7,270 nt of DNA from Xanthobacteraceae bacterium (GCA_030043175.1 JASHYD010001068.1:1-7270), one strand, 5' to 3'. Positions 1 through 6,590 are shown, counted from the first letter of the stretch. The notes: generated from the letters alone by a model not told the origin. A program made the numbers and translations.

Positions 1-376
1 CCCCCAGCCAACCCTCCCCCGCCTGCGGGGGAGGGTTAGGGCGGGAGATGAAACGGGAATGTTGACGTAAGCAATCCCCCGATTGAAAGCGGGGCTTTAG
101 ACCCGCGCCCTAACGGAGAATCTCCGAGGCCCACATGGTTGGGAACCAGATCAGCGCCGTCAACCTTCGGGCGGTTTACGCCCGCAACGCGAAGGACACT
201 TCGGGTCGTCGGACAGAATGGCTGCCCGAGACCAATCCCGATCAAGGACGCCGCTTATTGCCGGAGACACCGAGAGCGGTTGCATGCGGTGGTGCCAGTT
301 CCATAGCGAGCTTTGATTCTGGCGGGCCCGCTTTCCTGCCGTGATTAAAATCGCAGGTTTCCAGCGAGGACCTTCT
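1..376. other. Gene-free leader upstream of thiS
   Basis: No convincing coding frame: the reading frames here are short, lack ribosome sites and match no family I know. The stretch is rich in potential hairpins: the palindrome at 10-37, a 9-bp inverted repeat 35-43/106-114, a small AAAGC/GCTTT hairpin at 86-98, and a two-part stem at 164-195 (CCTTC 164-168 with GAAGG 191-195; GGGCG 169-173 with CGCCC 179-183). I looked for a TPP riboswitch, which commonly precedes thi genes, and could not find its conserved CTGAGA and CCTGATC blocks in order. No clear sigma70 promoter stands out. Confidence 0.5.
10..37. repeat. GC-rich palindrome, REP-like element
   Basis: Bases 10-22 and 25-37 are perfect reverse complements (13-bp arms, starting AACCCTCCCCCGC) around a 2-base centre, so a long, very stable hairpin is possible on either strand. 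Short C-rich/G-rich palindromes of this look are scattered between genes in Bradyrhizobium-like genomes; that is recollection, not a search. It could act as a transcript end for a gene left of the window, but there is no T-run after either arm. The 3' arm overlaps a second, wider inverted repeat (35-43 with 106-114). Confidence 0.6.
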
Positions 377-589
377 ATGAAGCTGACCGTCAACGGAGAG
401 CCGCGGGAGTGCGTGGCGGCGAATCTCGCCGAGCTGTGGCGCAGCGAGACTGCCGACCTTGACGTTGCCGAGCCGAAGGGCTTTGCGATCTCGCTCAACG
501 GCGCTGTGGTGCGCCGCGCGGTCTGGGCCGCCACCGCGGTGCACGAGGGCGATGCAGTCGAGATCATTCGCGCTATGTCGGGAGGGTAG
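377..589 (+). CDS. thiS: ThiS, sulfur carrier protein of thiazole synthesis
   Basis: A 70-residue ubiquitin-fold (MoaD/ThiS type) sulfur carrier of the cytosol. In the family, the C-terminal glycine is adenylated by ThiF and converted to a thiocarboxylate that donates sulfur to ThiG. Visible support: the small size (family usually about 65-70), the opening MKLTVNGEPRE, the central SLNGAVVRR strand-turn, the VHEGDAVEII segment near the end, and the diagnostic terminal Gly-Gly (MSGG). The ATG at 377 is chosen because GCGAGGA (364-370) lies six bases before it; the in-frame GTG at 341 would add 12 residues with no family resemblance. thiG follows 87 bp downstream on the same strand, which confirms the assignment. 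ThiO, ThiF and ThiC partners are not in the window. Confidence 0.88.
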   Translation: MKLTVNGEPRECVAANLAELWRSETADLDVAEPKGFAISLNGAVVRRAVWAATAVHEGDAVEIIRAMSGG

Positions 590-676
590 ACGGTCGGGCG
601 GACAAAAGGTGTGCGCCGCGCCCACCAGCGGCACCGTTTGCCGACCCTCGTATGGCGATCAATTTCGGAGCATGTC
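590..676 (+). other. thiS-thiG spacer with nested inverted repeats
   Basis: The 87-base gap is long for a thi operon, whose genes often abut. It can fold on itself: GGTCGG (592-597) faces CCGACC (641-646), and inside these GGTG...CCGC (from 609) faces GCGGCACC (to 635). This could be a processing or attenuation structure or simply GC-rich chance. The thiG ribosome site GGAG sits at 667-670, outside the fold. A decoy ATG at 672 is followed at once by a stop. Confidence 0.3.
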
Positions 677-1447
677 ATGACCCCTGACCCCTTCACGCTC
701 GCGGGAGAAACCTTCCGCTCCCGTCTCCTGCTCGGCACTGCTGGCTATCCGACTCAACGCATCCTGGTCGATGCCGCGGCCGCGAGCGGCTGCGAGATCG
801 TGACCGTTTCTATCCGCCGCATCTCTCTACAGGGGCACGGTTTCGACACAGTCAATTTGCTGTCGAAATACCGGTTCCTTCCGAATACGGCCGGCTGCGA
901 AACGGCGCGGGACGCCATCAGGACGGCGGAACTCGCGCGCGAGGCGCTCGATACTGCCTGGGTCAAGCTCGAAGTGATCGGCGATCGCGAGACACTTTAC
1001 CCGGACGTGACGGAGCTGATCGAGGCCACGCGTCGCCTGACCGACGACGGCTTCGCGGTGCTGCCTTATTGCAATGACGATCCCGTGGTCTGTCAGCGCC
1101 TCGCCGATGTCGGGGCTGTTGCCGTCATGCCGATGGGTTCGTTGATCGGCTCCGGGATGGGCATCGCTAATCCTGCGAACCTCGAGCTGATTTGCCGCCG
1201 CGCCGCGATTCCTGTCATCGTCGATGCCGGCATCGGCACAGCGTCCGATGCCGTCATTGCCATGGAACTCGGCGCCGCCGCAGTCCTGCTCAACACGGCG
1301 GTCGCCAAGGCCGACGATCCGGTCCGCATGGCGGCCGCCATGCACCACGCGGTCGAAGCCGGGCGCCATGCTTATCTCGCCGGCCGTATTCCGCGTCGCG
1401 GCCGTGCCGAGCCGTCAAGCCCGCAGCTCGGGCTGGTCGGTTCATGA
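677..1447 (+). CDS. thiG: ThiG, thiazole synthase
   Basis: A 256-residue TIM-barrel enzyme that builds thiamin's thiazole phosphate from 1-deoxyxylulose 5-phosphate, dehydroglycine and ThiS-thiocarboxylate in the cytosol. Family landmarks are all visible: [10 protein letters not shown] (16-25), VTVSIRR (42-48), [10 protein letters not shown] (68-77), [10 protein letters not shown] (94-103) with Lys97 as the expected Schiff-base lysine for [12 protein letters not shown] (128-136), [12 protein letters not shown] (151-162), the phosphate-binding [10 protein letters not shown] (182-191), LLNTAVA (204-210) and YLAGRIPRR (233-241). Length is normal. The start at 677 has GGAG (667-670) six bases upstream; the longer in-frame start at 611 adds residues lacking family character. 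It lies downstream of thiS, probably co-transcribed. No thiE follows: the next gene is convergent. Very likely functional, though it could be a second copy in this genome. Confidence 0.93.
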   Translation: MTPDPFTLAGETFRSRLLLGTAGYPTQRILVDAAAASGCEIVTVSIRRISLQGHGFDTVNLLSKYRFLPNTAGCETARDAIRTAELAREALDTAWVKLEVIGDRETLYPDVTELIEATRRLTDDGFAVLPYCNDDPVVCQRLADVGAVAVMPMGSLIGSGMGIANPANLELICRRAAIPVIVDAGIGTASDAVIAMELGAAAVLLNTAVAKADDPVRMAAAMHHAVEAGRHAYLAGRIPRRGRAEPSSPQLGLVGS

Positions 1448-1566
1448 AAACGTGAACGTCGGTTATGTTTGCGCTTGCTCCAACATTCACCATAGCACCG
1501 CATTGTCGAGAACCTTCAACACTGCCCCAAGCCGACAGTTCGGTCTCTGATTCCGCTTGATCGCGC

Positions 1567-1986
1567 CTACTCGGCGGCTCGCACCCCGGCCTGAGGTGCC
1601 TCAACGACGCGAGTCGCAAAATTCGCCGGAGAGACGATCTCCAACACCTCGAAGTCGTCCGAGCAAGCGATCTCACGGTGCCTGATGCCGGGCGTCTGCA
1701 GGACGCAATCGCCGGTACGGATCGTGCGCTGGCCCTGCCCCTCGTACTCGAAGATCGCCCAGCCGTTGAGGACATAGACGAGCTGGAACGTGCAATCGTG
1801 GACGTGCCACTGCTGGACCTCGTCCTTGGTCTTCTTGCCGTTGTGCCGGATGAGGTGGGCGACGTAGTCGCCGTTTGTGCCGTCCTTGATGCCAAGATCT
1901 CGATACTCGAAAACCTCGCGCAAGCCGGGCGCCCACTTGGCCTCGCTCGCAAGGTTGTGGATAAAGCTCCATTGCTTGTCGGTCAT
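1567..1986 (-). CDS. Small single-domain cupin protein
   Basis: A 139-residue protein with one cupin barrel, a fold that usually binds a metal in small dioxygenases, isomerases or sensor-like proteins. Motif 1 is QWHVHDCTFQLVYVLNG (59-75) with His61 and His63; the glutamate usual in this motif is replaced by Gln68. Motif 2 is TGDCVLQTPGIRH (91-103) with His103. So three histidines remain and the fourth ligand is altered, which leaves metal binding plausible but atypical. There is no signal peptide or membrane segment, so it should be cytosolic. The ATG at 1986 is preceded by GGAGG (CGGAGGAAACA), which decides the start; a longer frame reaching 2124 has no such support. It converges on thiG across 119 bp and seems to be its own transcription unit. 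Substrate unknown. Confidence 0.85.
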   Translation of the reverse strand: MTDKQWSFIHNLASEAKWAPGLREVFEYRDLGIKDGTNGDYVAHLIRHNGKKTKDEVQQWHVHDCTFQLVYVLNGWAIFEYEGQGQRTIRTGDCVLQTPGIRHREIACSDDFEVLEIVSPANFATRVVEAPQAGVRAAE

Positions 1987-2717
1987 TGTTTCCTCCGTTG
2001 TCTTCGTGCTCAGTCTGCCGGCGCTTTCGGTGGCGCGGTCTTCGCTCGATTGTGCGCGCCAACTAAGGCAATTGTGGCAAAGAACAGCGCGACGTTCTCG
2101 CGGGAGTAGGGCGCAAGCCGTCATCGCTTACGGCATAACAGCCGTCTCACAGAGATCCGGCCTGGCACATTCTTAGAATTGGGCGGATGGTTCATCGTAT
2201 GCGCTCAAGTGTTGCAGCCATCACTTCAGCCGGGAATTCGCGCGAACGCTCGGGCCTTAATCACAACCGAACGTCCGTCATCCAGAACAACGCCAGTGAT
2301 GCTGCCGACGCTCGATTGGTGAAACGCTCGACAAATAGAGGCGACGGCTCAATTCCTGCAAATGTGCGGCGACGGTTCCGGCAAGGTGATCAAGTACCCT
2401 GTTCATGTGGGGTAGTTCCGTCCGGCCCCCAAACGGTTCCTATCAGCACAGTCAAGGGCTGCCGTGCGACTTCTGGGCATCGCCCGACGTCATCAACCGA
2501 TGCGGCGGGCTGCAGGCTCATTGTCCGGGCTTCCAGCCCCTGCAGATTTGCACACTGCTGATGGTCGTCAGTTGTCACGGACTTCGACCTGCATTTGCCA
2601 GGTCGGCAGAGCCGGGCGATCAGTTCGAGTGCGACCTCCGGACCAACGCACGGGTCCCGATTACGTTACGGCTTCAGGCCGGCGCCGAGCGTTACGCGCA
2701 CACAATACCGGGTACTA
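1987..2717. other. Long stretch without an intact gene
   Basis: About 730 bp between the cupin gene and the end of the LysR gene. It contains a decayed phosphotransferase-like fragment (2192-2406, listed separately) and a bulged hairpin at 2141-2161 (GCCGTCTC facing GAGA plus CGGC, loop ACA) upstream of the cupin gene. Other open frames here, including a plus-strand one running 2405-2971, overlap the LysR gene or lack ribosome sites and recognisable protein character. The interval looks like eroded sequence. Confidence 0.5.
2192..2406 (-). pseudogene. Decayed start of an APH-type phosphotransferase
   Basis: Read on the minus strand, an ATG at 2406 opens MNRVLDHLAGTVAAHLQE. The sense then moves to a second frame (SPLFVERFTNR) and a third (SVGSITGVVLDDGRSVVIKA, then RAFARIPG), which stops at 2226-2228. 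A further frame gives EVMAATLERIR and stops at 2192-2194. Joined, this resembles the N-terminal lobe of aminoglycoside-phosphotransferase/choline-kinase-like proteins: a glycine-containing strand followed by VVIKA, whose lysine would be the ATP-contacting residue. The catalytic HGDLHxGN-type loop and the rest of a usual 250-300-residue protein are missing. At least two frameshifts plus stops mean it is dead. The family call is from pattern memory and only moderately sure; that a coding remnant exists is more secure. Confidence 0.4.
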
Positions 2718-3563
2718 TCACGCGAAGCAGGCGATCAAAAACGCCATTACTGCCCGCACAGGCGGCGCGCGACGCAGATCGCCGTGCACGACGAGCCAGA
2801 CATCGCGGCTCACCGACTTCATCCTCACGTCGAGCGGCACCAACGCAGCGTCGGCATCGCCGAGATAGCGCGGCAGCGCCGCGACGCCAACGCCGGCGCG
2901 CGCCGCAGCTCGCTGGCTGTCGATATCGTCCGTCCGTAGGACGATCGCCCGGCTGCCCGCGACAGCCTTGAGCCAGCGCTGCTGGGGAACCTCGTCCAAA
3001 CTTTGGTCATAGCCGATGAATTCGAAGCTCTCGGGCTCATGGGCCGCAAGGTAGCCGGGCGTGGCGTAGAGCACGAACGCGATCGTGCCGATCTTGCGAA
3101 CCACGAGCCGTTTCTCGGTCGGCCGGCTCAGACGGACGGCAAGGTCTGCCTCGCGGCGAGACAGCGAGGCGCTCCGCTTCTCGCCAATCAGGCGCACATG
3201 GATATTCGGATGCGTCTTGCGCAGCTCCGCAAGCCGCGGGGCGATCAGCGTGCTCGCCACCAACGGCGGCGCGCTGATCGAGACCTCGCCAGCAAGCCCT
3301 GGCTGCGCCGCGCGGACCGCACGACCGACCGCGAAGGATGCCTCCTCCATCCGCGCTGCGAGCGCGGCAATCCGCTCGCCGTCGGCCGTCAGCACGTAGG
3401 AGCGTGGGCGGCGGTCGACGAGCTTGATGCCCAAGGATTCCTCGAGCGCGGCGATCCTGCGGGCGACCGTTGCGTGGTCGACCTTGAGCCCGCGCGCGGC
3501 GGCCGACAGCGTGTGCTCTCGCGCCAGCGCCACGAAATGCCGCAAATCCTCCCAATCGAACAT
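2718..3563 (-). CDS. LysR-family transcriptional regulator
   Basis: A 281-residue DNA-binding regulator. The N-terminal winged helix-turn-helix is clear: FDWEDLRHFVALAREHTLSA (2-21), then AARGLKVDHATVARRIAALE (22-41) and the LVDRRPRSYVLTADGE wing (48-63). A linker helix (about 66-88) leads to the effector-binding domain from about residue 90 (GEVSISAPPLVASTLIAP, then IHVRLIGE and READLAVRLSRP). Length is slightly short but complete for the family. I start at ATG 3563 because the family begins at this point; an in-frame ATG at 3611 adds 16 residues without family match. Ribosome-site support for either is weak. The divergent neighbour at 3658 encodes a quinone oxidoreductase, a typical LysR target, so it probably regulates that gene and itself from the shared 94-bp region. 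The inducer is unknown. Confidence 0.92.
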   Translation of the reverse strand: MFDWEDLRHFVALAREHTLSAAARGLKVDHATVARRIAALEESLGIKLVDRRPRSYVLTADGERIAALAARMEEASFAVGRAVRAAQPGLAGEVSISAPPLVASTLIAPRLAELRKTHPNIHVRLIGEKRSASLSRREADLAVRLSRPTEKRLVVRKIGTIAFVLYATPGYLAAHEPESFEFIGYDQSLDEVPQQRWLKAVAGSRAIVLRTDDIDSQRAAARAGVGVAALPRYLGDADAALVPLDVRMKSVSRDVWLVVHGDLRRAPPVRAVMAFLIACFA

Positions 3564-3657
3564 TGGGTGACTTCTCACAATCGGAGTGAAGATTTGAGGA
3601 ATTTCGCACATCGCTGCCGTCGTGCAAACACGTGTTCTGAATGGAAAGGATCGGACG
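3564..3657. promoter_or_regulatory. Divergent LysR/oxidoreductase promoter region
   Basis: The 94 bp between the two divergent start codons must hold both promoters and probably the LysR operator. A perfect 10-bp palindrome AACACGTGTT lies at 3627-3636, 21 bases before the oxidoreductase start; TCAC/GTGA arms are seen at 3575-3589. AAGGA (3646-3650) is the oxidoreductase ribosome site. I cannot assign -35/-10 boxes with confidence, and the exact operator is a guess. Confidence 0.5.
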
Positions 3658-4629
3658 ATGGCTTATGTCGTGCAACTGCGGTCGCCGGGCGGTGTCGACC
3701 GGCTGGAAACGGCGGAGGTGGTTCTTCCCGCGCCCCTGGCCGACGAGATTCTGGTTCGGCAGACGGCGATCGGGGTCAATTTCATCGACATCTACCTGCG
3801 CACCGGTCTTTATCCGCTCTCCCGCCTGCCCGCGGTTCTCGGCGTCGAGGGCGCTGGCGTCGTCACCGCCGTCGGAGCCGATGTCGCCGGCCTGCAAGTC
3901 GGTGACCGCGTCGGCTATGCTGGCGCGGTTGGTGCTTATGCAACGGAGCGGTTGCTGCCGGCCTGGCGCGCCGTCGTGCTACCGCCGGCCATCACCGACG
4001 TGGCCGCCGCATCGGCAATGGCGCGCGGAATGACCGTACACATGCTGATGACGCGCGTCCATGCGGTCGGGCCGAATACCGTGGCACTGGTGCACGGTGC
4101 AGCTGGCGGTCTCGGCAGTCTGCTTGTGCAATGGGCAAAGCGCGCCGGCGCCACCGTAATCGGCGCCGTCGGATCCGCGCAAAAAGTCGCTTTCGCCCGC
4201 GAGGCCGGCTGCGATCACGTCATCGTCGGCCGCGATATCGATCTCGCCGCCGAGGTCGCCGCCCTCACCGGCGGTCGCGGCGTCGACGTCGCCTATGATG
4301 GTGTCGGTGGCGCGATGCTGCGCAAGACGTTGGCCTGCGTGCGCCTCTTCGGCACCGTCGCCAGCATCGGCCAGGTCGCCGGACCAATTCCACCTTTTGA
4401 TGTCGAGGAACTGGGCCCGCGCCGCTCGCTGATCTTTGCCCGACCCAGTGTAATGGCCTATATGAGCGAGCCCGCGACCTACCGACAGGCCGCCTTCGAC
4501 GTGATGAAAGCAATGGCCGACGGCCTATTGCCGGTGATCGGGCATACCTATCCACTTGCCGAGGCCGCCCGTGCCCAGGCCGATCTCGAAGCCGGACGGA
4601 CGACGGGGAGCGTGCTGCTGCTTCCGTAG
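3658..4629 (+). CDS. NADPH:quinone oxidoreductase, zeta-crystallin/QorA type
   Basis: A 323-residue cytosolic medium-chain dehydrogenase/reductase of the zinc-free quinone oxidoreductase branch, which reduces quinones or other electrophilic carbonyl compounds with NADPH. GroES-like half: the signature GVNFIDIYLRTGLYP (39-53), LGVEGAGVVTAVG (61-73) and GDRVGYAGAVGAYA (82-95). Rossmann half: VHGAAGGLGSLLVQWAK (145-161), the family's AAGGVG-type nucleotide loop, then GAVGSAQKVAFAREAGCDHVI and VDVAYDGVGG (209-218). The C-terminal TTGSVLLLP is typical. The cysteine/histidine ligands of zinc alcohol dehydrogenases are absent, as expected. ATG 3658 has AAGGA seven bases upstream; an upstream in-frame GTG at 3622 lacks one. 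Divergent from the LysR regulator and probably under its control. The overall pattern resembles E. coli QorA; the true substrate is unknown. Confidence 0.92.
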   Translation: MAYVVQLRSPGGVDRLETAEVVLPAPLADEILVRQTAIGVNFIDIYLRTGLYPLSRLPAVLGVEGAGVVTAVGADVAGLQVGDRVGYAGAVGAYATERLLPAWRAVVLPPAITDVAAASAMARGMTVHMLMTRVHAVGPNTVALVHGAAGGLGSLLVQWAKRAGATVIGAVGSAQKVAFAREAGCDHVIVGRDIDLAAEVAALTGGRGVDVAYDGVGGAMLRKTLACVRLFGTVASIGQVAGPIPPFDVEELGPRRSLIFARPSVMAYMSEPATYRQAAFDVMKAMADGLLPVIGHTYPLAEAARAQADLEAGRTTGSVLLLP

Positions 4630-4815
4630 GCTGCACGTCAGCTCCGCCGGGTTTGATATTCGCGGATGATTGCTCCAACAAGCTGCGCTGCGGAATCGGA
4701 ACTCCGGGCCAGGTGTGGCAATGGCCTCCCAATTGCGCCGATAGCCTCCTTGGGTGAGCGCCGGAGAATGGTTGTAATACGCAGGTTGCCGGCAACACGT
4801 GCCGAAGTCTCATCA

Positions 4816-5064
4816 AACACAGGCAGCGCGGATGCCGATGGTGGGCAAGCAAGAAGCACCGAGCAACGAGGCTCGGCGAGCTGGACCGAGCGCGGCGGAC
4901 CCACTATGTCGCCGCCAGAGCGGCGCGGCTTCGGCACCGTCGTTAGGCAGGAGATGGTCGAGCACAGCGTAGATGGTGATGTCGACCTCGATTATGCGCC
5001 CTCCGGCCTAACCTGGCGCTTGAGCTGCCCAGCGGCGATTGCGCTGGAGCGTTCGCGAGCCTGA
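4816..5064 (+). pseudogene. C-terminal fragment of an HWE-family histidine kinase
   Basis: The plus-strand frame ending at TGA 5062-5064 reads GSADADGGQARSTEQRGSAS, then WTERGGPTMSPPERRGFGT, then VDLDYAPSGLTWRLSCPA. This is the distinctive end of HWE histidine kinases: a LSWTERGGP-like strand, the RRGFG glycine box of the ATP-binding domain (4921-4935) and the closing LDYAPSGL..RL strand. These kinases autophosphorylate a histidine and pass phosphate to a response regulator; common in rhizobia. Only about 80 residues survive. The phospho-acceptor histidine region, N-box and sensor domains are missing, and the frame further upstream (from 4666) is unrelated. No start or ribosome site suits the fragment, so it is most likely a dead remnant left by deletion or rearrangement. 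Confidence 0.72.
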
Positions 5065-5317
5065 GAATCGAAAGTAACCGGACCTCGGTGGGCATCCCAG
5101 GGCCCAATTCTTCTCGGCAAACCGCTCGCTTCGCTCGCGCCGCGCAAGGCTTTAGGGACGGTTTCCAAAGCCGGTCACCGGAAATGCTTGGATGCCATGG
5201 TTAACATGAGGTTCGCGCCTCCCCGGTCAGCTTTGCCACTTGGACATGTGCTCGCCACTGCTCAACGCTCATTGCCCGGCTGCATCAGCAGCTATAGTCG
5301 TGTCGTTTCCGTTCAGG

Positions 5318-5336
5318 AGAAGCGGCCGGCGCTTCT
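5318..5336 (-). terminator. Hairpin downstream of the GYD gene, possible terminator
   Basis: Arms AGAAGCG (5318-5324) and CGCTTCT (5330-5336) pair perfectly around a five-base loop, 27 bases past the GYD stop codon on the minus strand. There is no T-run after it, so at best it is a weak intrinsic terminator or an RNA-stabilising 3' stem. Confidence 0.3.
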
Positions 5337-5362
5337 ACCAATCAATCCGCCGGTCTGGTCGG

Positions 5363-5784
5363 TCAACGGCCCGGTGGGGCGTAGCTCGCGGCTCCTTGCT
5401 TCGCCGTTTCCATCAGTGCCTTGAATTCGCCAGTCGCCATGATTGAAGCCACCACCGCTTTTGCGAGAGCTCCTCCGGAACGCGTCACGAGTTGAATTGC
5501 CTCTATAGCAGAATCGCTTGGTGCTTGTATGATGATGATTCCGTCGAATTCACCTCCCATCGGGAAGACATAAACAGCCTCTGTCTTCGCGCGAACGCAT
5601 CGAACAGCTTCGAGACAGCAGCCGTGCGGTCCTGCGGGTTGTTGAGCAGCTCTTTGATAGCTTGGTCCGTATATTTGAAAAAGGATGCATAGCGGTGCAT
5701 GGTGGTTGACTGTTGCGCGGTCGCCGGCATGGCAAGCCCGAGGGCAATAGCGGAAGCGATCAAGGGTGATTTCGTATTCATCAT
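5363..5784 (-). pseudogene. Secreted GYD-domain protein, frameshifted
   Basis: Two overlapping minus-strand frames are halves of one gene. From ATG 5784 (or the adjacent ATG 5781, better spaced from GGAG) comes a signal peptide, MNTKSPLIASAIALGLAMPA, with likely cleavage after ATA, then the start of a GYD domain: RYASFFKYTDQAIKELLNNP (31-50) and QDRTAAVSKLFDAF (51-64). That frame then derails and stops at 5503. The other frame resumes exactly with AKTEAVYVFPMGGEFDGIII and continues through SIMATGEFKALMETAKQG to the stop at 5363. Between TTC (5593-5595) and GCG (5588-5590) only two bases remain, GC, where a glycine codon such as GGC is expected. A single-base deletion at 5588-5592 therefore explains everything and would restore 140 residues. 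No slippery heptamer is present. It is either a recent mutation or a sequencing error. Function of these small GYD proteins is unknown. The GFA gene lies 145 bp upstream on the same strand. Confidence 0.85.
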
Positions 5785-5929
5785 TTCTCTCCAATTCGTT
5801 TGAGTGAATCGTGTTTTCGTATGTTGAAGTACGCGTTGCAGCGGAGTGCCCGGTTTTCTGCGTCGCTTGCGAGGGCGGTTTGAATCATCACCACCTATGT
5901 CGTGTCAGCCTCTAGGGGCAGGCTTGGGA

Positions 5930-6337
5930 TCAGCCAGGCGTCTTAGAGAAACGTTGCATCTCGCCGCCTAGCTGCACCCATTGCTGCGCATTGTCACAGA
6001 AGGGTTGCATCGCGGGGTAAACCCAGCTCGAATCGTCCAGCGTGCCGGAGGTGATCATAGCGATGCCCGGCATCGTGCCCGTCGCTTCGGCGATCGACGA
6101 GCCACATTCAGGACAGAACCGCCGCTCGACTAACTTGCCGGTGTTACCGGTCTTGCTGTAGGTCGCAAGCTTGCCCTCTACCAAAAACGCTGCCTCGGGG
6201 ACGCCGACCACGACGGCGAACGCGCTGCCGCTGAACCTCTGACAGTCCGTGCAGTGGCAAATCCCGACGAACGCGGGTTGAGCATTTGCACTGGAGCGGA
6301 CCTTAGCGCAAAGGCAGCCGCCAGTGATCTGAGGCAT
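5930..6337 (-). CDS. GFA-family (CENP-V/GFA) zinc-binding protein
   Basis: A 135-residue protein of the family named after glutathione-dependent formaldehyde-activating enzyme. The family's zinc-ligand cysteines are all visible: GGCLC (Cys8, Cys10), CHCTDCQ (Cys27, Cys29, Cys32) and FCPECGS (Cys75, Cys78). The segments SGSAFAVVVGVPEAAFLVEG (36-55) and SGTLDDSSWVYPAMQPF (97-113) also fit. Length is typical for single-domain members. ATG 6337 has GGGAGG about eight bases upstream (in GGGAGGATTGACCA). No signal peptide, so cytosolic. Many members have no proven formaldehyde activity, so the reaction is left open. It precedes the broken GYD gene with a 145-bp gap, so co-transcription is possible but unproven. 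Confidence 0.9.
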   Translation of the reverse strand: MPQITGGCLCAKVRSSANAQPAFVGICHCTDCQRFSGSAFAVVVGVPEAAFLVEGKLATYSKTGNTGKLVERRFCPECGSSIAEATGTMPGIAMITSGTLDDSSWVYPAMQPFCDNAQQWVQLGGEMQRFSKTPG

Positions 6338-6590
6338 TGGTCAATCCTCCCGCTTGTTAATTCTCATTAGCATTTATAACACTGTCTCAGATGCGGGCCT
6401 TGGACTAAGGCGAACAACAGCCGGGCCAAATGCGAGCGCAGCCGTGGGTTTGTTGAAAATTTGAGTAAGGGGCTCTGTTATATGGCTACTTGCGCTGTAG
6501 CTAGCCCAACATTCCTGCCATGGCTCATAGAACCGCGCATCGGCTGTTTGGAGGAGAAACGGCAAAAAATGTGATGCTGTTTGCTAACGA

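Larger units (their letters stand above)
4630..5362. other. Gene-poor interval with coding fragments
   Basis: About 730 bp with no intact gene. It holds a histidine-kinase C-terminal fragment (4816-5064, plus strand). At 4638-4817 on the minus strand lies an open stretch beginning FDETSARVAGNLRITTI and ending REYQTRRS, which might be the end of an IclR-type effector domain, but I am not sure. From 5065 to 5317 I see nothing recognisable beyond a short CGCTCGC direct repeat near 5128. Confidence 0.5.

Noticed and set aside
135..160. GAACCAGATCAG reminiscent of the TPP riboswitch CCTGATC block
   Set aside because: The CTGAGA block and the correct spacing are absent, and the match is imperfect on both strands.
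160..738. 192-residue minus-strand open frame over thiS
   Set aside because: Antisense to thiS and the start of thiG, rich in Arg/Ser/Pro as expected of a shadow frame.
1454..1541. Inverted repeat GAACGTCGG (1454-1462) with CCGACAGTTC (1532-1541) between thiG and the cupin gene
   Set aside because: The arms are 69 bases apart with a bulge and no T-run; not convincing as a terminator.
2405..2971. 188-residue plus-strand open frame
   Set aside because: Half of it is antisense to the well-supported LysR gene, it has no ribosome site, and the protein is unlike any family I know.
3003..3905. 300-residue plus-strand open frame
   Set aside because: It is antisense to the LysR gene and out of frame with the oxidoreductase; a typical shadow in GC-rich DNA.
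5585..5598. Programmed ribosomal frameshift in the GYD gene
   Set aside because: No slippery heptamer or evident downstream pseudoknot; a simple one-base loss is the easier explanation.
6374..6565. 63-residue minus-strand open frame between the LuxR and GFA genes
   Set aside because: TTG start, no good ribosome site, no recognisable motif. The 253-bp spacer is better read as non-coding.
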